Assembly: GCA_003220265.1 (NCBI GenBank)
Contig: QHRW01000128.1
Coordinates: forward strand, 1 to 43,116
Reading direction: 5' to 3'
Length of the DNA: 43,116 nucleotides
Source of the DNA: Candidatus Rokuibacteriota bacterium
GTDB taxonomy: Bacteria; Methylomirabilota; Methylomirabilia; Rokubacteriales; CSP1-6
Shown here: positions 15,760 to 23,808 of the stretch, in pieces
Layout: every line of letters starts with the position of its first letter
Position numbering within the stretch: the first letter of the stretch is position 1
The notes under the pieces: generated by a model
Told to the model about the DNA's origin: nothing
Seen by the model: the letters and a program-made list of their open reading frames with translations, nothing else
The model's database searches: none
Program-made: the position numbers and the translations under genes

Positions 15760-16227
15760 TCACGCGGGGCGCGCCTCGAACCGGCACTCGGCGGCGCCCA
15801 TCGCGGCGCAGCCGGTCTCGACGACGCTGGCGGGCCGGCCGAGCGTGACCGTCGCGAGGGATTCGAGGACGCCGCGCGTGAGATGGCAGACGGGCGCGGT
15901 GGATGGGCCGTACGCCTCGGCGAACGGCGAGCGGCGCACGGTGACGACCATGCCGTCGGCGGCGAGGCGCTCCAGGGCGAACTGGCCCCAGCCGATCGCG
16001 CCGCCCATCGCCGCCAGCCGCCGGGCGCGCTCTTCCGTCGTCCCTTCGAGGCCCGCGGTGGCGCGCGCGCCGCCCGCGCGGCCGCCGGCCGCCAGGCACT
16101 CGGCGGCGCGCGGGCCGAGCGCGCTCTCGACCGCCTTCTGCAGCGCGGCCAGCGTCTCCGGGCGGATCAGCAGGTAGCGCGCGCCGTTCAGGGTGACGGC
16201 GCCGGCGCCGTCGTTGTCCACCCTCAC
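15760..16227 (-). CDS. V4R-domain protein
   Basis: A 155-residue protein with the V4R (4-vinyl reductase) fold, a small-molecule-binding domain. The visible core is GGAIGWGQFALERLAADGMVVTVRRSPFAEAY, then VCHLTRGVLESLA, and the conserved C-terminal pattern ETGCAAMGAAECRFE with two cysteines. Start GTG 16227 overlaps the stop of the opine-dehydrogenase-like gene (GTGA). Such domains often act as ligand sensors or accessory factors; here it may sense an intermediate of the neighbouring pathway, which is inference. Confidence 0.75.
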   Translation of the reverse strand: MRVDNDGAGAVTLNGARYLLIRPETLAALQKAVESALGPRAAECLAAGGRAGGARATAGLEGTTEERARRLAAMGGAIGWGQFALERLAADGMVVTVRRSPFAEAYGPSTAPVCHLTRGVLESLATVTLGRPASVVETGCAAMGAAECRFEARPA

Positions 16228-17333
16228 CGGATCACCCGCGACCACTTGTGGCCTTCCCAGCCGTCGTGGAAGAAGGTCACGACCTCGCGGCGCGTGAGGT
16301 CGCCGAGGCCGAGGTGATCGAGCGCGCGCCCGCCGGTCATGTCGCGCCCGAGCAGCGCACCGAACACGCCGAGCAGGGCCGAGATGGCGGGCGTCGCCAC
16401 ACCGCCCGTGCGCCCCGCGGATTCCAGCAGCGTGAGGCCGAGCGCGGCGTCCTCGGTGACGTAGCGATGCTCGTATGTCACGGTCTCGCTCCACAATCCG
16501 CTGGCGACCAGCTTCTCGCGGGCGCCGGCGCCATAGAGGCCTTCGGCCGCGCGCGCGTCGTCGTAGTACGTCGTCGCCATGTCGTAGTGCGGCGCCGGAT
16601 AGCCGATGCCGCGGCGGGCGGCGATGCGCTCGGCGTCGACGGCATCGATCAGCTTGCGCGCGCTGGCGGAGGTGCCGGCGGCGTGGACGTCGAAGCGGCC
16701 GGCGTCGATCGAGGCCGCGTTGACCAGCACCAGCGGCGGGTGGATGACCGGCCCCACGTTGGTGAGTGCGGCGTCGAGCGCGTCCACGCAGGGCCGCGCG
16801 GCGGGGAACAGCGCCGCCACGCGCTCCAGCGCGGCCTTGGAGCGCGATGCGGGGAACACGCCGACCGGCAGGTTGGCGGCGCGCACGGGCGCGGCCACGG
16901 CGGCCGGGCCCGTCTTGCGCGCGAGGAACGGCAGCGTGCCCGTCTCGGCGAACGCGAACGGCAGCGCGGCGCCGGCGCGCGCCAGGGCGCGCGCGATGAC
17001 GTAGCTGCCCAGCGTGCCCGGCGTGAGCAGCACGATCTCCTTGCCGGTGAGACGCCCGACCAGGCGCTGGGCGATGTCCTCGTGGCTGGTGGCCGGCAGC
17101 GGGACGATCACCACCTCGGCGCCGGCCAGCGCCTCGCCGAGGTCCGTGGTCGCCAGGTCGAGACGCGCGGCGCCTTGCCGCTGCTCGGCGGCGAGCGTGA
17201 TGGCGCCGGCCTTCAGCACCGGCGCCAGCTCGGCCGCCGCGCGCCGCCACAGCCGCACGCGATGGCCGGCCAGCGCGAGATCGGCGGCGGTCGCGTAGCC
17301 GCCGTTGCTGCCTCCCACGACACAGAGGTTCAT
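16224..17333 (-). CDS. NAD/NADP octopine/nopaline dehydrogenase-family protein
   Basis: A 369-residue oxidoreductase with an N-terminal Rossmann fold (VVGGSNGGYATAADLALAGHRVRLW, residues 4-28) and a C-terminal octopine-dehydrogenase-type domain (NVGPVIHPPLVLVNAASIDAG, about residue 195 on). Family members make or break the C-N bond between an amino acid and a 2-oxo acid; the catalytic His of that domain is consistent with IHPP. It overlaps the CoA-transferase stop by ATGA. Its place between CoA-transferase and Liv transporter suggests a role in handling an imported amino-acid-like solute. Confidence 0.82.
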   Translation of the reverse strand: MNLCVVGGSNGGYATAADLALAGHRVRLWRRAAAELAPVLKAGAITLAAEQRQGAARLDLATTDLGEALAGAEVVIVPLPATSHEDIAQRLVGRLTGKEIVLLTPGTLGSYVIARALARAGAALPFAFAETGTLPFLARKTGPAAVAAPVRAANLPVGVFPASRSKAALERVAALFPAARPCVDALDAALTNVGPVIHPPLVLVNAASIDAGRFDVHAAGTSASARKLIDAVDAERIAARRGIGYPAPHYDMATTYYDDARAAEGLYGAGAREKLVASGLWSETVTYEHRYVTEDAALGLTLLESAGRTGGVATPAISALLGVFGALLGRDMTGGRALDHLGLGDLTRREVVTFFHDGWEGHKWSRVIR

Positions 17334-18523
17334 GCGATGACTCCCTCGCGGCGGAGCGCGGCGACGCGCTCGGCCGGATATTTCAAGAGATCGCGCAGCA
17401 CCGCGTCGGTGTGCTCGCCGAGGCGCGCGGGCGCCGCCAGCGGCGCGTCCAGCGCGCCGTCCACCTTGATCGGCGTGCCCAGCGTGGGCAGCGCGCCGTG
17501 GCGCGGATGCTCGAGCTCGACCACCATGCGGCGATGGCGCACCTGCGGATCGGCCAGCACGCGATCGACGGACAGGATCGGCGCCGCCGGCACCCCCGCC
17601 GCGTGCAGCCGCGTCAGCCACTCCGCCGTGGGCCGCTCGCGGAACACGGCCTCGATCAGGTGCATCAAGGCCTCGCGATTGCCCACGCGGTCGCGGTTGG
17701 CGGCGAAGCGCGCGTCGCGCGCCCACTCGGTCCGCTCGATCGCGCTGCAGAACCCGGCCCAGAACTTCTCGGCGAAGATCGCCACGATGAGATGACCGTC
17801 GCGCGTGGCGAGCGCGCCGTACGGCACCACGGAGGCGTGGCCCGAGCCGAGCGGCCGCGGCACGCGCCCATCGGCCCAGAAGTACTGCGCCATGTAGGTG
17901 AGCAGCGAGACCTGGCAGTCGAGCAGCGAGAGATCCACGTGGGCGCCGTGCCCCGTGCGCTCGCGACGGAACAGCGCGCCGGCCACGGCGAAGGCGCCGA
18001 ACATGCCGCCGGCCAGGTCGCCCATCGGCAGCCCCATGCGCACGGGCCGCCCGCCGTCCTCGCCGGTCACCGACATCGCCCCGCCCATCGCCTGGAGGGC
18101 CAGGTCGAAGGCGGGCCAGTCGCGATAGGGTCCGTCCTGGCCGTACGCCGAGATCGAGCACATCACCAGCCGCGGGTTGACGGCGGTCAGCGCCGCGTGG
18201 GCCAGCCCGAGACGCTCCATCACGCCCGGCCGAAAGTTCTCCCACACCACGTCCGCCTCGACGGCGAGATCCAGGAACACCTCGCGGCCCTCGGGCTTGG
18301 TGAGGTCGAGGGCCAGCGACTTCTTGTTGCGATTGATCGCCAGGAAGTACGCGCTCTCGCCGTCGGAGAGGAACGGCGGCCCCATGACGCGCATGGGATC
18401 GCCGCCGTCCGGCTCCTCCACCTTGATGACCTCGGCCCCCATGTCGGCCAGCAGCATGGAGCCGTACGGCCCCGCCAGCATGCGCGAGAGATCCAGCACG
18501 CGCACGCCGTCGAAGAGGCTCAT
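17330..18523 (-). CDS. Class III CoA-transferase (CaiB/BaiF family)
   Basis: A 397-residue enzyme that moves CoA between carboxylic acids through an aspartyl-CoA intermediate. The N-terminal signature VRVLDLSRMLAGPYGSMLLADMGAEVIKVEEP and NRNKKSLALDL are typical, and the catalytic Asp is in PAFDLALQAMGG at about residue 140. Full length for the family. It overlaps vapC upstream and the opine-dehydrogenase-like gene downstream by ATGA. It probably activates the product of the HyuAB/hydroxylase steps; the acid is unknown. Confidence 0.9.
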   Translation of the reverse strand: MSLFDGVRVLDLSRMLAGPYGSMLLADMGAEVIKVEEPDGGDPMRVMGPPFLSDGESAYFLAINRNKKSLALDLTKPEGREVFLDLAVEADVVWENFRPGVMERLGLAHAALTAVNPRLVMCSISAYGQDGPYRDWPAFDLALQAMGGAMSVTGEDGGRPVRMGLPMGDLAGGMFGAFAVAGALFRRERTGHGAHVDLSLLDCQVSLLTYMAQYFWADGRVPRPLGSGHASVVPYGALATRDGHLIVAIFAEKFWAGFCSAIERTEWARDARFAANRDRVGNREALMHLIEAVFRERPTAEWLTRLHAAGVPAAPILSVDRVLADPQVRHRRMVVELEHPRHGALPTLGTPIKVDGALDAPLAAPARLGEHTDAVLRDLLKYPAERVAALRREGVIA

Positions 18524-18978
18524 GCGTAGTCGGAGAGGACCAGCACCGTCAGGCCCTCCGCCTTCACCCGGCGCAGGTCACGATCGTTGGTCACGACGGC
18601 GCCTGCCCCCTCGTTCTTGGCCGTCGCGATCACGAGCGCATCCGGCATGCGAAGACCGTAGCGGGCGCGCAGGCGCGCCGCCTCCCGCACGGGACCGGCC
18701 CCCGGAGCGACCAGGCGAACATTCGGCAGCGAGGCCACGAAGGCTTCGATCGCGTCGACACGGTCAATCCGGCCGTCGGCGTAGGGCTTCACCAGCAGCT
18801 CCGCGAGAGAAATCGTCGAGACGATCCCGGAGGGCCGGCCGGCGGCGATCGCCGTGAAGGCCGTCTCGGTCAATGCCGAGTAGGGCTTGGTGTCGTCGAG
18901 ATGGTAGATCAGCACCGCGGTGTCGAGCCCCACGCGCGCGTGCCGAGCCAGCTCCGTCCCGAAGCGAGCGGCGGTCAC
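18520..18978 (-). CDS. vapC: PIN-domain ribonuclease toxin, VapC-type
   Basis: A 152-residue PIN domain. The acidic metal-binding residues are in place: D19 (GLDTAVLIYHL), E60 (ISLAELLV), D113 (RMPDALVIATA), and D132/D134 (TNDRDL). It should cleave RNA unless neutralised. Start GTG 18978 overlaps the antitoxin stop (GTGA), the usual VapBC arrangement. Its own stop overlaps the CoA-transferase start (ATGA), tying a toxin gene directly to a metabolic gene. Confidence 0.88.
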   Translation of the reverse strand: MTAARFGTELARHARVGLDTAVLIYHLDDTKPYSALTETAFTAIAAGRPSGIVSTISLAELLVKPYADGRIDRVDAIEAFVASLPNVRLVAPGAGPVREAARLRARYGLRMPDALVIATAKNEGAGAVVTNDRDLRRVKAEGLTVLVLSDYA

Positions 18979-19220
18979 CGCCAGGACTGACGCTCACGAT
19001 TCAGGTACCGCGCAATCTCGCGGCTGTTGCGACCCCACGTTCCGCGCAACGCGCCGCGCGCCGCCCGGGCATGGTCTTCCGGCCGCGTGAGGATCACCCG
19101 GTCGCCGTCGAGGACGGCCAGCAGTTCGTCGCCCTCGCCGACTTTCAAGGCGTCGCGCATCTCCTTCGGCAGCACGAATTGACCCTTCCGGCTCAGCCTT
19201 ACTGACTTCGTCACTGTCAT
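18975..19220 (-). CDS. vapB: AbrB/SpoVT-type antitoxin, VapB-type
   Basis: An 81-residue protein with a swapped-hairpin AbrB DNA-binding domain at residues about 5-48 (VRLSRKGQFVLPKEMRDALKVGEGDELLAVLDGDRVIL pattern, cited in part: RLSRKGQFVLPKE). The C-terminal tail (SREIARYLNRERQSW) would bind the toxin. GGAGG lies 9 bases before ATG 19220. A perfect 16-bp palindrome overlapping a -10 element sits directly upstream, consistent with autoregulation. Confidence 0.88.
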   Translation of the reverse strand: MTVTKSVRLSRKGQFVLPKEMRDALKVGEGDELLAVLDGDRVILTRPEDHARAARGALRGTWGRNSREIARYLNRERQSWR

Positions 19221-19233
19221 ACCAGGCGGCCTC

Positions 19234-19249
19234 CGGTATGATCATACCG
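19234..19249 (-). promoter_or_regulatory. Palindromic operator overlapping the vapBC -10 element
   Basis: CGGTATGATCATACCG is a perfect 16-bp palindrome that contains TATGAT, a good -10 hexamer on either strand. It lies 14 bases before vapB, in the 36-base gap after the hydroxylase gene. No -35 match is visible at the expected place. This is the classic position for an antitoxin-bound operator and implies that vapBC and the genes after it have a promoter of their own. Confidence 0.65.
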
Positions 19250-19256
19250 CGTTCGG

Positions 19257-21521
19257 TCAGTCCCGGGGCCCGGCTCGCAGCGCCGCGTGAACGCGCGCCG
19301 AGGTGATGGGCAGCTCGGTGAAGCGCACGCCGATGGCGTCGTGGACCGCGTTGGCGACGGCGGCCGAGACCGGGATCACGCCCGACTCGCCGAGCCCCTT
19401 GGCGCCGAACGGGCCCTCCGCGTCGATCGACTCCACGAGGCGTACGACGAGCTCCGGCATGTCCTCGGCCTTGAGCACCGCGTAGTCCATGAAGGAGGCC
19501 GTGAGGATCTGGCCGTCGCGCACGACGAGGTGCTCGCTGAGCGCGTAGCCGAGGCCCATGTGGATGCCGCCGTGGATCTGGCCCTCGGCGGCGCCCGGAT
19601 TGAGCGCGCGGCCGACGTCGTGGGCCGACACGACGCGCCGCACGCGGATGACCCCGGTGGCCTCCTCCACGTCGAGGACCACGGCCTGGGCCGCGAAGCC
19701 GTAAGCCGCGGAGACGTTGCCGCGCAGGTCCTTGTCGAGCATCGCGGTCGGCGGATCATAGAACGCTTCGGCCACCAGCGTCTGGCCGCCCTCGCGCAGG
19801 TGACCGGTGCGCGCCGCGCGCTCGTAGGCGATCCGGCGCTGCGGCTCGGCCTTCACGAAGATCCACCCGTCGCCGACGGCCAGCTCCTCGACGGTCGCCT
19901 CCAGCTCGCCGGCGGCCATCGCCACGAGCCGCGCGCGCAGCTTCTCGGCGGCCAGGCGCGCCGCGTTGCCGGCGATGAAGGTGGTGCGGCTGGCGTGGAC
20001 GCCGACGTCCCAGGGCTTCACCGCCGTGTCGGAGTTGACGACCTCCACGCGCGCCAGCGGCACGCCGAGCGTCTCGGCCACGATCATGGCCAGCACGGTC
20101 TCCGAGCCCTGACCGATCTCGGTGGCGCCGGTGATCAGCGAGACTCGGCCGAAGTCGTCGCACTTCACGATGGCCCCGCAGCCGTCCGACTTGTAGATGC
20201 GCGCGCCGCCGCCGACGTGGAACATCCCCGCGTAGCCGACGCCGCGGCGCCAGCCGCGCGCCGGCGGCGGGAGGCCGCGCGTGGTGTCGCCCAGCGCGTC
20301 CAGGCACTCGCCCATCGCGCAGGAGCCGATCGCGAAGCCCTGGGGATGGGCGTCGCCCGGCTTCGTCGCGTTGCGCCGGCGCAGCTCCAGCCGGTCGAGG
20401 CCGAGCTTCGCGGCGAGCTCGTCCATCTGGCTCTCGACGGCAAAGGTGGACTCGAGGTTGCCGTAGCCGCGCATCGAGCCCGAGTACGGGTTGTTCGTGT
20501 AGGCGATGGTCGTGTCGAAGCGCACGGCCGGGCAGCGGTAGAGCCCGGCCACCGTCGACAGCATCACGTAGGGCGTCGTCGAGCCCCACGAGACGTAGGC
20601 GCCGTTGTCGATCACCACGTGGCAGTCGCGTCCCAGCAGCCGGCCGTCGGCCGCCGCCGCCGTGCGCAGCCGGATCGTGCACGGCTCGCGCGTGGGACAC
20701 GCGACGAACTCCTCCAGCCGCTCGAACTCGATCTTCACCGGCCGGCGCGCCCGCCGGGCCAGCAGCGCCGCGATGACGTCGATCGGGTAGAGGTCGAGGC
20801 CCCGCCCGAAATTGCCGCCGACCGGCGGCTGATGGACACGCACCCGGTCGCCGCCGATGCCGAGCGCCTGCGCGAGATCGCGCTGGTAGAGGAACGGCAC
20901 CTGGGTCGTCGACCACATCGTGAGCCGGTCCTCGAGGTCCCACTCCGCGATCGCCACCATCGTGCCGAGGCAGGCCGGCGTGACGAAGTTGAGCCGGTAC
21001 TCGCCTTCCACCACTGCGGCCGCCTCGGCGAAGGCGCCATCGACGTCGCCGTGGCTGAACTGGTAGCGCAGGTCGGTGAGATTGCTGCCGCGCTCCTCGT
21101 GCACGAGCGGCGCGCCCGGCCGCGCGGCGGCGACCGGATCGAACACCGCCGGCAGCTCCGCGTACTCGACCTCGATCAGCGCCAGCGCCTCCTCGGCGAT
21201 GGCCGCGCTCTCGGCGGCCACGGCCGCGATCTCGTCGCGCACGCAGCGCACCTTGTCCACCTTGAGCGCGAGCTGGTCCCGGGCGAAGCCGAACGGCTGC
21301 TGCTCGACGTCGGCCCCGGTGATGACGGCGAGCACGCCGGGCAGCGCCGCCGCCCGCCGCGTGTCGATCCGCAGCAGCCGCGCGTGCGGATGGCGCGCGC
21401 GCAAGATCTTGCCGTGGGCCAGCCGCGGCAGCTCGAGGTCGTGCAGGAACCGCGTGCGCCCGGTGACCTTGTCGGCCCCGTCGCGCTTGGGGACGCTGGT
21501 CCCGATGACCCGCTCGGTCAC
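19257..21521 (-). CDS. Xanthine dehydrogenase-family molybdopterin-binding (large) subunit
   Basis: A 754-residue catalytic subunit of the molybdenum hydroxylase family (xanthine, CO, isoquinoline and nicotinate hydroxylases). N-terminal block VPKRDGADKVTGRTRFLHDLELP, then the Moco-binding regions PPVGGNFGRGLD, MRGYGNLESTFAVES, ATEIGQGSETVLA, and the catalytic Glu in GAKGLGESG near the C-terminus. These enzymes hydroxylate N-heterocycles or aldehydes using water. The FAD and 2Fe-2S subunits that normally accompany it are absent from the window. GTG 21521 overlaps the thioredoxin-like gene (GTGA). Substrate unknown. Confidence 0.88.
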   Translation of the reverse strand: MTERVIGTSVPKRDGADKVTGRTRFLHDLELPRLAHGKILRARHPHARLLRIDTRRAAALPGVLAVITGADVEQQPFGFARDQLALKVDKVRCVRDEIAAVAAESAAIAEEALALIEVEYAELPAVFDPVAAARPGAPLVHEERGSNLTDLRYQFSHGDVDGAFAEAAAVVEGEYRLNFVTPACLGTMVAIAEWDLEDRLTMWSTTQVPFLYQRDLAQALGIGGDRVRVHQPPVGGNFGRGLDLYPIDVIAALLARRARRPVKIEFERLEEFVACPTREPCTIRLRTAAAADGRLLGRDCHVVIDNGAYVSWGSTTPYVMLSTVAGLYRCPAVRFDTTIAYTNNPYSGSMRGYGNLESTFAVESQMDELAAKLGLDRLELRRRNATKPGDAHPQGFAIGSCAMGECLDALGDTTRGLPPPARGWRRGVGYAGMFHVGGGARIYKSDGCGAIVKCDDFGRVSLITGATEIGQGSETVLAMIVAETLGVPLARVEVVNSDTAVKPWDVGVHASRTTFIAGNAARLAAEKLRARLVAMAAGELEATVEELAVGDGWIFVKAEPQRRIAYERAARTGHLREGGQTLVAEAFYDPPTAMLDKDLRGNVSAAYGFAAQAVVLDVEEATGVIRVRRVVSAHDVGRALNPGAAEGQIHGGIHMGLGYALSEHLVVRDGQILTASFMDYAVLKAEDMPELVVRLVESIDAEGPFGAKGLGESGVIPVSAAVANAVHDAIGVRFTELPITSARVHAALRAGPRD

Positions 21522-22210
21522 GCCAGCGAGCCCACCCGCAGCCGCTCGTGGAGCATGGCGATGATCTCGTCGGCCGCCGCGCTCGCGTAGATCCGGAAGA
21601 ACGGTGTCTCCTGGAAGGCGAAGAAGTCACGCAGGCCGCGCTCCGCCGTCTGCTCTTTCGACTCGCCGGGCTTCGGCGCGTTGAGGGCGCCCCGCACGCG
21701 GTCCTTGCGGTAGATGGCCGGGAACTCCACGTACGTGTAGAGGTGCCGGAAGTCCTTGGTGAAGAACGCCGCGATCGGGATCGACTGGAACGTCTGGCCG
21801 TCACGCTTCCTGAGGAACTGCGCCATGACGTCGGCGTTGGGCGACTCCTTGGGATCGGGCGCCGGCGCGCTGCTGATGCGGTGGCCGTCGCGCGTGAAGA
21901 TGCGCATCTCCATGCCGCCGGCCTCGGCGATCCGCGCGAACACGGGGACGTCGCGCCGGCAGTCCGACGACCAGTCCTCGGAGATGACCAGCACCCGGCC
22001 AGGCGCCTCGGGCTGGGCGGCGATCCAGGCGAGCGCCTCGCGCTGGGCGGGCGTGAGCTGCGCGGCCTCGTACGCCTTGCGGAAGAAGTCGCCGTAGTCC
22101 TTGCGCGGCCGGTTGAACGAACCCTCGCGCTTCAGGTTGTCGGGCGTGCCGATGAAGGCCACGTACTGCTCGAACGTCATGCCTTTCGCGAACCGATCGG
22201 GACTCACCAT
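21518..22210 (-). CDS. Thioredoxin-fold protein with a single active-site cysteine
   Basis: A 230-residue cytosolic protein with a thioredoxin-like core: VLVISEDWSSDCRRDVPVFARIAE at residues about 73-97. In relatives this site is usually DWCxDC or WCGxC; here the first Cys is Ser (S81) and only C84 remains, so disulfide exchange by the usual CxxC mechanism is unlikely. ATG 22210 follows AAGGAG, and the gene overlaps the mutase stop by 7 bases. Possibly a monothiol or non-redox member; a role with the mutase or hydroxylase is not established. Confidence 0.7.
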   Translation of the reverse strand: MVSPDRFAKGMTFEQYVAFIGTPDNLKREGSFNRPRKDYGDFFRKAYEAAQLTPAQREALAWIAAQPEAPGRVLVISEDWSSDCRRDVPVFARIAEAGGMEMRIFTRDGHRISSAPAPDPKESPNADVMAQFLRKRDGQTFQSIPIAAFFTKDFRHLYTYVEFPAIYRKDRVRGALNAPKPGESKEQTAERGLRDFFAFQETPFFRIYASAAADEIIAMLHERLRVGSLA

Positions 22211-23799
22211 TTCACGGGCTCCTTGTGCTCGCCGAACACGGTCTTCATCGCCTGGCAGATCTCGCCGAGCGTGGCGTACGCCGTCACCGCTTCCATGATG
22301 GGCTCCATGAGATTCGTGCTGCCGCGCGCCTCGTCGGTGAGGCGCCGCAGGGCGGCCTCGGCGGCGCGCGCGTCGCGCTCGCGGCGGACGCGCGCGAGCT
22401 TCGCCACCTGCGTCTCCGCCACGCGCGGGTCGAACGCGTAGAGCTCCACCTCGCGGTCCGCCTCCGCCGGCTGCTCGCCGACGTGCGTGTTGACCGCGAC
22501 CTTCGGGATCTCGCCCGAGACGAGCTGCTGCTCGAACAGGTAGGCCTGGCGCGCCACCTCGGCCTGGACGGCGCCCGTCCGCACGCCCTCCACGATGCCG
22601 CCCATGCGCTCGACGGCCGCCAGCTCTTCCAGGATCTTCTCCTCCATCGCGTTGGTGAGCGCCTCCACATAGTAGGAGCCGGCCAGCGGGTCGGCGGTGT
22701 CGGCGGCGCCGGATTCCTCGGCGCAGATCTGCATGGTGCGCAGCGCGATGAGCTGGGCCTTGGCCGAGGGGATCGTGTAGGCCTCGTCGTAGGTGGGCAG
22801 GGCCATCGTCTGGGCGCCGCTGAGCGCGCCGGCCAGCGCGATGTAGGCGCCGCGCACGATGTTGTTCTCCGGCTCCTGCACGGTGAAGGCCGAGCCGCCG
22901 CCGCCGATGAGCGAGCGGAACATGCACGATTTTGGATTCCGGGCGCCGAAGCGCTCGCGCACCATGCGCGCGTAGAGCCGCCGCCCGGCGCGGAACTTGG
23001 CGACCTCCTCGAAGATCTTGCCCCACGCCGTGAAGTTGAAGGACACGCGCGGGGCGAAGTCGTCCACGTCCATCCCGCGCCGCACCATCATGGCGATGTA
23101 GGCCTCGGCGATGGCGAGGCCGTAGGCCATCTCCTGCGCCGTCGTGCAGCCGGCCTCGCGGATGTGGTAGCCGCACACCGAGACCGGGTTGGAGCGCGGG
23201 TACCGCCGGGCCGAGAACTCGATGAGATCCCCGACCAGCCGCAGCGAGGGATCCACCGGATAGATCCACGTCCCGCGCGCGACGAACTCCTTGAGGATGT
23301 CGTTCTGCGGCGTGGTGACGACGCGATCGGCGGCGGCGCCCTGCTTGTCGGCGACCGCGTAGTACATCGCGGTGATCGGCGCGGCCATGCCGTTGATGGT
23401 CAGCGACACGCTCACGCGGTCGAGCGGGATGCCGGCGAAGGCGTCCTCCATGTCGGCCAGCGTGTCGATCGCCATGCCCACGCGGCCCACCTCGCCGTCC
23501 GCGCTTGGATGATCGGAGTCGAGGCCGAGCTGCGTCGGCAGATCGAACGCCACGTTCAGAGCATCCTGTCCATGTGCCATCAAGTACTTGAAGCGAGCAT
23601 TCGTCTCCGCCGGCGTGCCGAAGCCGATGTACTGGCGCATCGTCCACAGCCGGTCGCGGTACATGTGGCGATGGATGCCGCGCGTGAACGGATACTCGCC
23701 CGGCCGGCCGATGTCACGCGCGGGATCGCGCCCGGCCAGGTCCTCGGGTCCGTAGACCGGCTTCACGGGGATGCCGGCGTGCAGTCGGGCGTCTCGCAT
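22204..23799 (-). CDS. Methylmalonyl-CoA mutase-type large subunit (acyl-CoA mutase)
   Basis: A 531-residue TIM-barrel subunit of a coenzyme B12-dependent acyl-CoA mutase, lacking the C-terminal B12 domain, which is encoded separately at 24657-25049. Blocks: YPFTRGIHRHMYRDRLWTMRQY, VAFDLPTQLGLDSDHP, TPQNDILKEFVARGTWIYP, VCGYHIREAG (substrate-binding His). By comparison with known mutases from memory, Tyr in HMY and Arg in FVAR match the residues that select methylmalonyl-CoA, whereas isobutyryl- and hydroxyisobutyryl-CoA mutases have other residues. It starts 9 bases after the alpha/beta hydrolase stop. Confidence 0.85.
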   Translation of the reverse strand: MRDARLHAGIPVKPVYGPEDLAGRDPARDIGRPGEYPFTRGIHRHMYRDRLWTMRQYIGFGTPAETNARFKYLMAHGQDALNVAFDLPTQLGLDSDHPSADGEVGRVGMAIDTLADMEDAFAGIPLDRVSVSLTINGMAAPITAMYYAVADKQGAAADRVVTTPQNDILKEFVARGTWIYPVDPSLRLVGDLIEFSARRYPRSNPVSVCGYHIREAGCTTAQEMAYGLAIAEAYIAMMVRRGMDVDDFAPRVSFNFTAWGKIFEEVAKFRAGRRLYARMVRERFGARNPKSCMFRSLIGGGGSAFTVQEPENNIVRGAYIALAGALSGAQTMALPTYDEAYTIPSAKAQLIALRTMQICAEESGAADTADPLAGSYYVEALTNAMEEKILEELAAVERMGGIVEGVRTGAVQAEVARQAYLFEQQLVSGEIPKVAVNTHVGEQPAEADREVELYAFDPRVAETQVAKLARVRRERDARAAEAALRRLTDEARGSTNLMEPIMEAVTAYATLGEICQAMKTVFGEHKEPVKW

Positions 23800-23808
23800 G
23801 GCCTCCTC

